A stretch of DNA of 64,000 nt, taken from positions 134,629,077 to 134,693,076 of the forward strand of contig NC_134365.1 in NCBI RefSeq assembly GCF_035582795.1, written 5' to 3'. Source of the stretch: Mycteria americana (taxonomy: Eukaryota > Chordata > Aves > Ciconiiformes > Ciconiidae). The translations under genes were made by a program, and so were the position numbers. The notes under the pieces were generated by a model, which saw only the letters and a program-made list of their open reading frames with translations, was not told where the DNA came from and did no database searches. Below, in pieces: positions 1-51,490 of this stretch (position 1 is the first letter of the stretch; each line of letters begins with the position of its first letter).

Positions 1-38833
<38,833 letters not shown>

Positions 38834-38900
38834 AGTGAGGTAGAGCCCTGTGCCATGCCTGGAAGAGGCGGCGGCGGCGCGGGGAGTGCGGCGGAGGAGC

Positions 38901-38907
38901 CTATATG
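38901..38907 (-). promoter_or_regulatory. SMS: Possible TATA-like element
   Basis: CATATAG on the minus strand is the only AT-rich word in the local promoter. If used, transcription would begin near 38875, giving a 5' leader of about 40 bases that still contains the upstream ATG at 38856. The match to a TATA box is weak, and CpG-island promoters often have dispersed starts. Confidence 0.3.
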
Positions 38908-38951
38908 CGCGCGGGGGCTGCAGCGGCGCCGCGGGGGTGGGCGCGCGCCGC

Positions 38952-38982
38952 GCGGGGCGGGGCCCGGCCGGCGGGGCGGGGC
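38952..38982. promoter_or_regulatory. SMS: Tandem GC boxes (Sp1-type)
   Basis: Two identical gcggggcggggc words (38952-38963 and 38971-38982) lie about 120-150 bases upstream of the SMS start codon. They fit the Sp1/KLF consensus and the position fits a CpG-island promoter. Binding is inferred. Confidence 0.7.
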
Positions 38983-39569
38983 GATGGCCGTTGGCGGCCT
39001 CGCGGCCCGCGGCAGGGGAAGGGGAAGGGGCGGGCTGGCGGCGGGCGGCGCGGGAGCCGGGCCGGCGGCCGCGAGAGGAACGGGCGCCGCGCGTGGGGCG
39101 TTTGGCTGCGGGGGCCGGTGCCGGCCTGGCTCGGCGGACCCCCGCGCCGCCGCCGGCGGGAGCTCCGCGGGGCGGGCGTCGCGGCCGCCGCGGGGCAGCC
39201 GCCCCTCCGTGGTGGCTGCGGCGCCTCAGCGCGGCGGTCGGTGCCTGCGCCCGCCGGCCCCCGCCTCGGCCTCCGGGCTGGTCAATACGCCCGAAAAATG
39301 CCCTGCGGAAGCCAGATTTTCTGTAGGATTCAGTTCACGCCCCCACCCCCCCGGTGGAATCCCTCACTGGTGCCCCAGCGCCGGGGCCACGGGTCAACTT
39401 CCAGCAGCACCGGTGGCCTCGGCGCTGGGGCTGCTCGGTGCCGCAGAGTCGCTTCTCACCCGCTGCTCTTGCTGGGCAGGGCCGGTGCTGTCCTTTCCCG
39501 CGGCTGTAGAGGGACCATCACCAGAGAATCTCCAACGCCTTTTATTTAAACTCCTTTTTTTATATATAT

Positions 39570-40210
39570 AAAGGGTAACTAAAATAGCGTGCTGAAGCCG
39601 CGAATGACATAAGCCACGTGTAGTTACAAAGCCAGAAACACCATCCAGAAGTGGTTCATGATGGGACGGATGTTTAAATTTGTCGGTTACTACACGTTTT
39701 ACAGCTCTTGGTTCCTTCAGTTTCTTTGCAGGATTGAGATCGAATTTGCGCAATACTGTGGCATCAGTGATTTCATGTGATTCCACAATTAAAAGAAGAG
39801 GTTTACAAGTAATCGTTAATGTGCAATCTAACGCACCACCATCATTATTTCTGTAAGTCGCAATAACGTTTTTTCAATGCAAGCTTACAGTATCCCTGTT
39901 TTGAAGAGTACGATTCCACACATGCATCCTGAGCAAAGCAAAACTATTCACTGGAGATACCCATCAAAAGAGGCATAGATGTCTGCAGGTCTAATAACTA
40001 CACTTTTGTCAGCTGGCATTCATTTGACGCAGCCGATGCTGTGAGAGGCTTTCTTTTTTTATGATGAATTAGCCAAAGCGTAGGGCTTTGCACGTTCCCA
40101 TGAAACATCTTTGATCCCATCCTGGATGTTACAGGAGATTACGTAGTCCTGTTTGGGTGGATCGGGTATCCTTGGTGCCACGTCACCAGGTATTCTGATT
40201 TTTCTTAGTG
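39570..40210 (-). other. Unassigned CpG-retaining, partly coding-like segment
   Basis: Just outside the CpG island the GC content falls to ordinary levels, yet CpG dinucleotides stay frequent: about 20 in 580 bases by eye, near expectation rather than depleted. On the minus strand one frame is open from about 39850 to 39394, with a lysine-rich stretch (NPAKKLKEPRAVKR) near 39690-39740. Neighbouring frames to the right have few stops. I do not recognise the product. It could be an old exon or pseudogene, a fossil mobile or viral element, or CpG-island shore that is open by chance. Confidence 0.35.
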
Positions 40211-41089
40211 CCATGCTGTTTTTTTTTTTTTTCTAAACCAAAATCAATGCTTCCTTTCTGATGTCTCTGGTGTTTTTTTCAGACATGCAGCTGCCATAAG
40301 ACAGCCAGGAAAATCCCTGTACTTTAGGATCTCTTATGTCTCTCACCTTTGCTTGTGGCAGCTGCAGTTGTTTCAGTTACCTCATTACATAAAGGAGCTT
40401 ACTGGATTGGTTTTTGCTGTCTTAAACTTCAATGGCAGCAAGGAACTAACCAATGCCTTTTGTTCAGTTCAATCTATTACATTATCTTTCCATTGCGGAA
40501 TAGTTGGGAGAAGGTAATGGTGATGTTGTCACCTAAGTACTTTCAGTTGTATTTGTTCATACGTGCCAGGTGCCTGGCTAAATTATGCCCTTATATACAC
40601 ATGAGCAGCTTTGCTGGGTTTACAGGGGAAAAAAACCCACCAATTTGCCATGCAAATCTTTTCCTGGCATTAATTTTGCTACTTGAGGCTGACCATTCCA
40701 GACTGGCACTTGAAGAGGGGTGGAGCATCATCTTTTTAATTAAATTTGCTACAGAAAAAAGAAACAGAACAGTCTTCTTACCATGTCCTTTTTTTATATG
40801 GATGGGAGTTTTATGGATTAGTAGTGGACTTCAACTGAAGAGCCGAAAAGGCTAATTAATTGCTTCAGAGAACAGTATGAAGTCTTTCTTTCTTAAACTT
40901 TGACTTAAAGGACAGTTATTAGCCATAAATGGCTTTCACAGCTGTTCATTAGGTTAGGTGGAGCTGGGAAAGCTGGCAAAACAGCATGAACAATTTCAAA
41001 AAAGGAATATGGGTGGAAAAGAAGAGGTTCATCTTGGAAACATTGGTAGAGCTGCAGGAAAACATTCAACAAGAGGAAGAAATCTGCAA

Positions 41090-41430
41090 TATCAATGTGT
41101 AGGAGTGAAAGTGGACAGTAAATTGCATATGGTCTTATAGTGTAATAACAAAGCCCACAGAATTTAAGCCTCTGTGTGAAGGATCCCATCGCTGAAGAGG
41201 GAACTAAAAGACTTTCTCTTCCGCTTCTTTGGCATGACTACCCTGTGCATACTACTTAACTAGGTCATGCCTGGGATATTTTTGGGAATCTTCCTGTTAG
41301 AAAATTACACTGAAGGGAATTTAAAGAAGAGCAATTAAAATAATTAAAGAGATGGAAAGATTGATTTATGAGACAAGATCAAAAGAGCTGGAATATTAAA
41401 ACATGTTTCACAAATGCTGTGGAGTTTGGA
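41090..41430 (+). mobile_element. Ancient CR1-like relic
   Basis: A conceptual plus-strand frame near 41095-41165 gives VGVKVDSKLHM, then after a stop CNNKAHRI, like the CR1 C-terminal 'LGVxVDxKLxM..QC..KAN.I' region. It is followed by a CR1-like 'aggtcatgcctgggatatt' stretch and by agcaattaaaataattaaag, agatggaaag and ttatgag, in the order seen in old CR1 3' regions. It is much more diverged than the copy at 25.8-27.2 kb and is a dead fossil. The ends are approximate, and it may run to about 41760. Confidence 0.6.
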
Positions 41431-42568
41431 TGACATCATATTGTTAAGATTAGCACAGGCTATATGGAAAGAGTTTATTCAGTGTAAGATTACGTGCATA
41501 TTTTGAAACCAGTAGAGGCTGCAAAAGTGGGTGCAACGGTGAAAAAAAGGTTGAGACACCGGTGTTTGCCGAATTATGGAAAGCTTTGTGCTGAAAAGCA
41601 AGGGCAGAGGCCCTACCCTCTACAGGCAGATTGGACAGATTAGATAAAAGACACAGGCTGAGGGGAACAATCTTGCACTGGGAAAAAGTTGGGACAAAGG
41701 TCTTGTATGGTATGCAATACCCTGCACTAGCGGTGCGTTTTAGCCTGCATCACCTCTCTTCTCTCTACAGGTCCGTGGTGAACTGAAATACCAAGTGTTC
41801 CAAGTCTCAAGGTTTTCCAAGCAGAGTGTAATAGCAGTTTTAACCACAGGCTCCCAGCTCATCTTCCCTGGCTACATCCACCTGCGTGCATTGGTCTGAA
41901 AATATTTCAGCTACCAGCGCCACAATCCAAAGTTCACCTCAGGAAGTAAAGTTAAAAACAACTTTTTATCATAGACAGCTAAGAAATATCCTTTAACAAG
42001 AAGATTTTTTCCTCATGCTTATGACCTTTTCAGCAAACTTCAGGTCTTTCTGAGGCCTACTTAGGGTGCGCTAAGATTGCTTGACGTTAGTCGCCTTTTT
42101 TTTCCTGGATGGCTAAACAAGTTTCTAAAGTGATGACACATTTGAGACAGGAGTTCACAAAGGTTGTGTTAGCACTTGTTTAGGAATACCTGTATATCTC
42201 ATGGCTTTGTCACTCATGAATAATGTGGTCATCTCACAATGCTAATTAAAACCTTGAAATCAAACATACCTATTTAAAATATACGCACGCACACAGGTTC
42301 TCTCCCCCTGCCTGATTCTGTATATTCAAAGTATTGTTAAACATAATCAATTTATGCTAAGCAGAGGCATTTATACGGTACAATTAAATAAGCAGCATAA
42401 CATGTGCAAACATGTAGCCTTCTGCTGCAACGGCTGCTAGAAGATAGTACCAAAATGGGAAAACCAGGGGCTGCAAACAAAAGAGGGTTAGAGTTTGATG
42501 CAGATACTTGGAAGTAGTTTCCTCACCCTCCCTTCATGCATCACATTGGGTTAGGTTTTTTCCCAGGC

Positions 42569-42588
42569 TTTTTTTTTTTTTTTTTTTT
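42569..42588. repeat. Poly-T run (20 T)
   Basis: Twenty consecutive T. It may be a homopolymer expansion or the A-tail of a minus-strand retroposed sequence, but no element was recognised beside it. Confidence 0.9.
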
Positions 42589-43479
42589 GACACAGCTCTA
42601 GTCCTTTAGTATGTGCTTATAATTGATAGAAGTCATAGTAAATTTGGAGGGGTAGGAGAGGGAAGATAATACTTCATTTTAGAAAAGTATTATGGCGAAA
42701 AAAGGGTCTTATCGGTTAGTGGTTGTTCTTAGAAAATTATTTGAGGTAAGAATGTGGTACCACAATCATGACCAAAGATGAAGTTTACCTCTTTGCAAAA
42801 CAGTGTATCATCTTATAGAATGACAAATTAATGTTTTCTGGAGGGAAACATCTGTTTAATACAGCTAAGAAAACTAGAACTCAGTATTCTAATGAATTTA
42901 CTTCTTTCATTCTTATTTCTACTTTTGTGTCTGAGCATGTTACTGTTTACTAAAACGAATGCAATTTATCTCCCCCCTCTTGAACACTCACAATCAAATA
43001 TGTAGACTTGCTGGGGCATTGCTCTGGAGACTTAAAAAAAAGATAGCAAACTGTCTCTTTCAAATTAAATTTAGGCAGTGTGGAGCCTACATCTTATTGG
43101 AAACCATGAAAAAAAATCTCTAACTTTAAAAACAAGCATATTGAGTTGAACAAGGAAACACATTCAAGTAGATTACAAGATGAGTAAGGATTTTTTTTCT
43201 TTTTTCTTTTAAGTTCTGCAAACAAGGACCCTGGAGAGTCAAATTATATCATAGGATGTAAGGCTTCTCACAGAACAAGAGAACAATTTCAGGAAGTTTT
43301 AGCAAACTCAGATAAGAGTTAATTGCTTAAAGAAGTGCTACCATAAATTATAGCAGCTATTATACTCTGCTTTTTGAGAGCCCTCTGCTGGATTTCGGCC
43401 AGAGTGCTGCATTTGAACCTTTATGATGGGATTTCCTTTGATCCAAATAGACTCCAGCCCGTCTCTTTTGAGCAGAGGT

Positions 43480-44290
43480 TATTTACCACGGAGTGAGACC
43501 TCAGGTCCAGTGGCCCCAGGATCCTGGTCACCCTGCACACCTTCTTCAGGGACACCCCCCTACTTGCGTTAGCACACTCACTAATTAGGTTTCAAGCTAG
43601 GCAGAAACTAACAAATTATTTTGATACAGTGAGAAGTAGCCATGGAAACTACTGACAGACCGTTCCTTACCTTTGCCTGCCCATCAGCATCCTCTAAGCT
43701 TAGCCCAGGGTCGTACCTCTAACCTGCACAGAGTGGGGATTTGGGGGGGTTGGGTTTTTTTCCCGTAACTGCCAAAACGCCACAGGCCTGAGTTTCTTTC
43801 TGTGTTTCTTTATAGATGTTTGACCATACAACAGAATTCCCCAGAATCCAGACTAATATTTTCTCACCCCCAAACCAAATACAAGGAAAGGCTGGATGAA
43901 CACTGCTTTTCCACCCCAACCACAGTCTTGCCTGTGAACCCATCACATGATGCAGCAAAACAGGGTCAAGCTTTTCCTTAACATCTGCATCATCTCTCAG
44001 AACAGCTACATCCTATGAGCAGTCCCTTTTGGTGTTTGAAAATAGCCCCTGAGAAACCTTTTTATAACTTTTATCAGATAACCTCCCCCACTCCCTCTTC
44101 ATCCCCAGTCATCATCTGATCCCATGGCCAGCTCATCAGGTGATCCCAGTCCCACATCAGATGATCATTATCTTGGATAGCAACCAAAGGGCTTGCCTGG
44201 CTTGTCCGCCTTCTTTATCATGCCTGTCACGTAGTCCGGATATACCTCTTCAGACATCGATAGGGCTTGCTAGTACTAGTCTTCCTTTAT
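43480..44290. repeat. Possible LTR-like or other interspersed repeat
   Basis: This 0.8 kb block is richer in GC than its flanks. It includes a direct repeat around tgatccca and an exact inverted pair, atcatctgat (44111-44120) with atcagatgat (44156-44165). The composition resembles avian LTRs, but I cannot place TG...CA ends, a poly-A signal or a target-site duplication. Treat as unclassified. Confidence 0.25.
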
Positions 44291-47200
44291 GACCTAAGCT
44301 ATGGAAGTTATGTTTGATAGCTGCATCAGCTTGTTAGAGTATCTTAACCACTCCCAAGTGGTGACTTACAGACCCAGCTACAGGACAGGACCTGTGGTTC
44401 ACAATCAAAAAGAACGTAACAGAAAAAAATTAATTCTGATGCCTTGTTCCCTTGTATGTAAAGCAGAACGATGGCAAGCTCAGGTGAGGTCAGAAAACCA
44501 GCGCTGGGGGAGGCTATGTGCGATATGGTTGGGACTTTAGGATAGCCCTCTCCTTGTTTCCATCAGCAATAGAACAGAGTCATTTTTCTGTTACCATAAG
44601 CTAGTTTTTTTTCTGTTCTCCTTCTGTTTTGTCTTCTATTTCCTAATAATTACAGTCACAAAGCCAGTAATGCACAGTCCATTTTCCCAATCCAGCCACA
44701 TCGCAACATCTTGTTTATTGATTGATCTTTTCCCATGTTATGCAGGTGACTTCAGAAAGAGGTTTGCCCCTCGATATCAAAAAACCACACTGAACAGGTA
44801 AATGCCCTGTGTTTTTCATCACAGCACTCTGTATCCAGTGGATGGCATTGTCCTTTCTTTGGATCCAGATTAGCAGTTACAGGTGAAATAATGTAAAAAT
44901 GAAATAAGACCAATGAAATCTTAAAAAAAAACTGGTCAGGGAGAGAGGATTTCTTTTTATACCTTTTAGAACTCCGTAAATTAGGGGAAAATATACATGG
45001 GTTGATAATTTGTAACCCTAGCCTCGCATAACATGAAGGAAATACCATTCTTTCTGATCAAAGCGTTTATAGGGAGACAGGGAAGTCCTGCGCAGAGAAG
45101 AATGGACGGTAAATTGATTAAAATGAGAATTATTAATTCATCCAGGCAGCATGAGGAGGCAGCAAAACGGATGACCAAAAGAGAGGTGGTGTAAAAAAAG
45201 ACAGTGGAAAAGATGTTTTACCTGAAGTAGAGACCAGTAGTACTTGCCTTACTTTATATGCATGTTGTACAATGCTGCTGCTCATAAAGTTGTTCCTTTT
45301 AGTTTTCTTTTCTAATTTGTTTTTGAGTGATGGTGCCTCAGTGTGCACTCTGTGAGAAATGCTGCTAAATGATAATGTGAATTTTTTTCTCATATCTGTA
45401 TTATGCACTGGATTCAGGGCTTCTTACGTGAAATGCTGTTGCCACCAAAGTCAAACACAGACTTAGTGCTGACTTCAAGGGAGCCAGAATTTCAGTCTTT
45501 GATGCACAGCAGACAAGATAAGATTAATACTCTGTTTGTTACATGGTCATTTGACTTCCCAGGCAGAATTGTACGTAACTGCATTCAAAATATAAAACCA
45601 AGGAGAGTGAACAAAATGCTTAAATACATGCCGATAAAACACATTAACTAAAATTAAGTCACACACATGCTGTCATAACTCTGTAAGGAGTGTTAGTTTA
45701 TGTTTACTAGGTCAACTTTTTTATGATGAGCAGAGGTATTACCATCTTGCCTGTCACAAGTGAACCTTTTGCTTGCAAGTGCAATACAAATTCCAAATAA
45801 AAGATGGTCTCTTCCTCAAAGGGATTTCCAGATTAAATAAAGATGCCTGTCTAAAAGGCCAAAGTGTCAATGCAGAACAGCTGTTCCACATCAGGCTCTC
45901 CTGTGAGCCCTGTGTGTGAAGCTCATCTCATCTAACTTCAGATGTCTACAATCCAGAAGCCTGTATTTGATCTGGTTGTCTTGACTGCCTTCACAACCAG
46001 CAGAGAGCCATTTTAAAGGTGCGATTCATCTCACCCTGCAGTAGACGTCTAAAACAGATCACATAAAATGTGCTCTGCTTCTATCGGTTGACTATGAACG
46101 CTTCAGGTGAATTCGACATCAATGGAGTGCTTTGCACAGATTAAATTAATTTCCTTCTATTCAGAGAGACTCTCAACATGAAATAAGAGTTGCCATGTGG
46201 GGAGTTAGAGCAATGATTACTCTTTAAAAGTTTTCTCCGTAGCAGAAACTTTTGCACAAACTTCTCCATTCATTTTCTATTGTAAATAAGACATAACGTG
46301 CTTAGGAAAGAGAGATGAGTTTTCCAAGGGAAAAAAACAATACAGTAAGATAATACTGATCAACTCAGCAGGCCATGATCTCATTGTATTGGCTGCCAGA
46401 CCATTTTTGAGTTTATTAAAGGCATCACAGAAAAAAGTTGGAAGGACTTTGTGATTATTCACAGGCAGTTCCTCTAAGAAGTTGTCAGGTAACATCTAAT
46501 TATAAATCTGTATTTTTGCATGCAAGGTAATTAAATCAAAATGTAGAGTCAAGAATATAATCCAAAGTGATTGATCTATAGCTCACCTAAATACTTTCAC
46601 AATTAGAGCTACAATGAATAGACCAAATTTGGAGAAACAGACAAAAAAGTAGTTAATCCTCCAAAACTTACATAAAAATACTAAACCTACTGATAAGGTA
46701 AAATATTAATGCATTGTAGTCTGATACCCAAACTTCACCAGAACTCAATAAAGTAATAGTTGGCAATAATTACAGCAAAGTAACTTTTGGAATTGACATA
46801 AAAAATTTCAGCCTAAAACAGCCTGTTGTCTTAAATATCAGAAAACTTACGTGTCCTTGCAACCCAGAAGTTTGTCAAATAACATATACTTGATTGTGGA
46901 GTTTGGTCCTCACTGGTGCCAGCTCAGTCTTTACTAAAAGGTCTCAGCTGATACTTTAAGAGAAAGAAATGTCTTCTAATTAGAGCAGTAGGTCAGCAGA
47001 CAGGAGATCAGTGTTTTAGTTCTTAAACTGCTACCGATTATTCCACCTTGGATAAATTAGAACGTGTCTGAAAAGTGGCGGTAACAGTACTTTCTTTCTC
47101 TATTAGTTTGTAAACCCATGAGGACAGAAACTGTTTCAGCTGTGACATTTTTAAAAATAAAAATTCAACAGCTAACTATAAATTTCTGTTGTAAACAATG

Positions 47201-50200
47201 TATTTGATATTCTACATAAATTTTCCATAATGCTTCTTTATTATTTGCCTTACATTATCTGAATAATGCCTCAGACAGTGTTTATTATATTCTCAAGTTA
47301 TTGAACTATTAGGTTAAGAAATTTTTTTTTTAATTATTTTTTCTTCATTACTCTGATGATAATTTTGAACTGAAAGAATTTCTGATGAACACAAAATTAT
47401 ATGTGTAGCTATTGTTAATGATCGAGCAGTTGTTCAAAAGATAACAAGTAGTTTGCTTAGAGGTTTTGGCTGCAACGCTTACAGAATTACTACTATTGCC
47501 AGCAACGTTAACCTAGAATACAAGAAAATCAGAAAATTAATCAGATAGGAATACTTACCATATGCAGAGTTCAAATGCAACTTTTTTTTTTCTTCCCAGC
47601 ATCAGAATTCTGGAAGGTTTTCTTCAAAGAGGTGAGAAGTGAAAATATTGAGAGGCATGATTTTCAAATACTTAAAGGGATTTCCGATAGAAACTGCAGC
47701 TACCTTGTACTGGTAACACCTGAGTAAAATTTTCAAAGGCAGGACTTTTGAGTACCATTTCTATTTTGACTTTTAGGCTGAAAATGGTGAGAGAAATGCA
47801 GACTTCCAAAAAGAGACAGAGGATAAGAATTTCTTATACAAAAAATCAAAACATCATTCATTTCCTCTGTCCGGACAAAATTAGAAGAAAAAAAACTCCC
47901 TTGATGAGAGTTATGTCAAAGCATAGGCAATGAAGATGCCAGTTGCTCCGATAAAAGAAGGTGTAAGATTGCTCGGCTACATAAGGGAAGACTATTCATA
48001 CAGGGTTCTGTAATTTAAGAACTTCAAATATCTTATGCAATAACATGCAATTGTATTTTCTTTTTTAAAGTTTATTAATTCAGTCTCACTTTTGTGAGTG
48101 TATGAATCCTGAAAAGAGCAAGTAGCTATTTTATTTCCTGTAATTCCCCCACCCCAACGTTACTAGCATGACATGCAAAATTACAAATGTCCATGAATAG
48201 ATAGTCTCCATAGAATTTCTGGTGTGGAAACATTTTGATTTTTCAGTTAAATCTTGATAGAAAGGTTGCTTTTATGACCTAAAGCAAACGGTGGGTAATT
48301 TAGTTTGGTCTGGTTCCTATGCTTTGAGTGTTTGTTGGAATTGTTACTATGCAGGGGTTCAGTTGTAAGAAGAAAAGAATGTATTGTCATACCTGCGGGG
48401 TATTAGAAACCACAGTTAGGTTTCTCTTCTGATCTAGGCAGCGATATGGTGGCATTGGGTTTGTACTGATTGAGGTTGTACCGATGAATTCAAGCAACAA
48501 GCTGCTCTGTTCTGAGTGCTCACTTCTTCCTTACTTCTTTTTTCTGTTTTGCCCTGTTTTCAAGGGCTACATCTATCATAGTCTACAATACTGTGTCTCG
48601 TCGTGCCAAAAGAGCTCAAGTTGGTGTCTCGCCAAGTCCACACAATGCCAAAAGACATTGACTCGAAAAGACATTTGAGAATGCTGAAATGAAACTTCTG
48701 GATTGTATTTTCTTCTTGATTCCTGTTTAAAAGTATACAATATTGTATTTCTCTTCATCGCATACTCAAACTAACACAGCCCCACGTAACAGTAAACAAT
48801 ACTGAACTGCCAGCCTTTAACTTTTACTGTTTGCTTAGGAAGTGTGTGAGAGCTAAAGTGAAAGCATATTAATTCGTTTTTTGACCAGCATATGATGAAA
48901 AACAGATTTTGCAATAAAAATGGTTCAGGAAAAGACAAGATACATTTTTGGTGTGACAGCCACTTCTGACTATGTCAAACAAAGCCATAAAACTTAACTT
49001 TAATCATATGTCATACAGACTTTTTGGAACAAAATTATGCAGTTGCCTGACTCCATTCTTTCAGAAGTCTTTTCCACAGATTTTATTACACTCTGACATG
49101 GTTACGCTATGCCACTGAGAGCTGCTGACACCAGGAGTCCAGGGCTTTCCTGGCAGATGAGACCAATCGTCCTTTGTGTTATGGGCAGTTACGTGCAGGC
49201 AGACTTACTGTGGAGCCTTTGCTGGCTCCAGCACTGTAAGAGTGTAGGAGCAGCATACAGCTCTGCTTTCCCACACACTGTCCTGAGTTGAAACTATTCA
49301 GCTGGATTAAAAGACCTGGGCCTAAGAGATAAAAGCTTATCCTGTCATAAACCAGACATGAGTAATGGTGTCGGAGGGCCTCACGCCTATCTGATCTGCA
49401 GCAACGTTATTTGCTGCGGTGCTTTCTAATGGTATTGAAACAAGCTCCATAGGATCACGCTGGGAGGAGCGGCAATAGAGTTGCAGGAGGAAGCCAAGAT
49501 GGTTGGAGGAAATACTAGTAAGCACCTTACTCTTTAAGGATTCAGCTTCCCTGAAAATATGTTCTTTCAGCATTTCTACTGTTGGATCCCTCCTTCCAGT
49601 TATGCGACCACATGATTATGATTTTGCAGGGTAAACCTGAGGGACTCTTTTAGCTCCTGAAATTTCTTGACAAGAGAGCAAGTCTATTATTACTACGCAT
49701 AGACGACTGTTTAGACTACTGACCACTTGGCAACAAATTGGCTTTACTTTCAATGAGTTTTATTTTCCTATTGCTTTTCTTTCTCATTCATGGATAATAT
49801 GAAGCTAAAAATACATTAAATTTTTTTTTTGCATATGTTTTTATTCAAAACAAAGATGGTACTTTTTGATGGGAAAGAGACCATAGTTTTCTGCTTGTAG
49901 GTAATATTTCTAGTCAAATTACATGTTGTCAGTAGCATTAGCTTTAGGCATACTTCTGTTAGTAAGCCTCACTTCTACCTTTATAATAATCCACGGAGCC
50001 TAACTTTAAAGGATAGTGCATGTATTATTGGCAGACTAGTCCTATTTATATGACATACATCATGCGTGGCATATTTCATTGCCTGGATTATGTGCAGTCT
50101 GTCTGAATGGTGACCCCAAGTAACACATTTATAGTATATCCTTCTGTAGAACACAACTTTTCAGAGCTCTATTTATAACTCGTAGGAGTTAAATGTCTTG

Positions 50201-50879
50201 TAAATGTTCCTGTCCATAAAAGCAAGAGTTCCCACTTCCAATGTATTAGTGAAATGCACACATGTATTCGCAGATCAGTCTCTGGACTGGTTTCATCAAT
50301 TCTAAAACCCAGCTGAATCAATGAAATTTTCTCTCTTCAGCTGGCTTTCAGTCAAGCCCACAATCACTTTCCCTGTGTGCCTTGAATGTTTAATCGGTAA
50401 ACACTGCAGGGAAATATTTAACTACAAACAAAAATCTATCATCACTGCTATGTCATAAACACATAGGGAAATTCCTATTTAATTTTCTGAAATTGCTTGC
50501 TTACAGCACTAAATATGTGGGATTAAACTGACTTTAAGAAAATGCAAACTGAGAGGCAATAAGATGCTTTTGGCCCTATGCTGCTTCTGTAGGCTTTGCA
50601 AAGATGCTATCATGCAGCATTTCAGTCATGGCAGGAATGAGCTGGAAGTTGCTTGAGAAGAAGTGGTGGGTAGGTAAAAGGTTGCTATAAAACCTTAAAC
50701 CTCCCCTAAGGTCATACTGCAAGCTGCTTGAGATAACAGATGTTGAAAACAAGTAATGCAACTGTGGTGTAAATACAGAAGTGCTGTCTAACTAACGAGA
50801 CAGGAAGACAAAGAGACGGAAAAGAAGAGGTACCTCTTGAATGAAGGAGAAGCAATGGCTATCTACATGACCTTTCCTT

Positions 50880-51490
50880 AATCCTTACATCCCTTCTGCG
50901 GTTTCAAGCCCCAGTCATCTCTCCCATTCCCCCTCTGAACATCCCGTCTTCGCAGTTCCATTCTCTCTTCTTTCTTCTGCGTGATCATCTCTTAACGTCT
51001 TCGCTGACTGGAGGCCTCCTTCTTTAATGCTCTCCCAGTTATTTCCCCTCCGTCAGCTTGGTTTTTCGTTTGCCGCGTGCTACTCCAGCCCTGCTTCTGT
51101 CTGTAGCTCCTTGACACCTACTTCACCTTTTTGTCTTTCATTCATCTTAGCATCTTCATCTGTTATTTAGAAATCAGTGGAGCTTTCTCTGGCTTCCCAT
51201 TCAAACTGCACAGTCACTTGCCCAACCTGTTCTGAATGAAGCACTGTTTGTTCTCAGATCTTTCTTCCCTTCCTCTTCTTTTCCTAAGCCATACTTTATT
51301 CTGTTTGATACTAGTCATTTACATCCTTTCCTGCTGCGAGTCCTTTGTATGGTGTTCATTCCATCAGTTTCTGACTTCTGTGCTGTTTACAGCCTCTTTT
51401 TCTTGCTCCGCCTGCTCTGTTACTGGCTTCTTGACTGAATTAGTTTTCAAAATGCATACTGCTGTTTGGGTTTGGACTGTGTGACAGAGA
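50880..51490. other. Pyrimidine-biased stretch
   Basis: About 600 bases in which the plus strand is strongly C+T rich, with several CpGs. A plus-strand open frame of 82 codons (51236-51484) lies in it but is low-complexity Leu/Ser/Phe and looks like chance. The origin is unknown. Confidence 0.4.

Noticed and set aside
51236..51484. 82-codon plus-strand frame with hydrophobic content
   Set aside because: It lies in a pyrimidine-rich stretch, where Leu/Ser/Phe-rich frames are expected by composition; no homology recognised.
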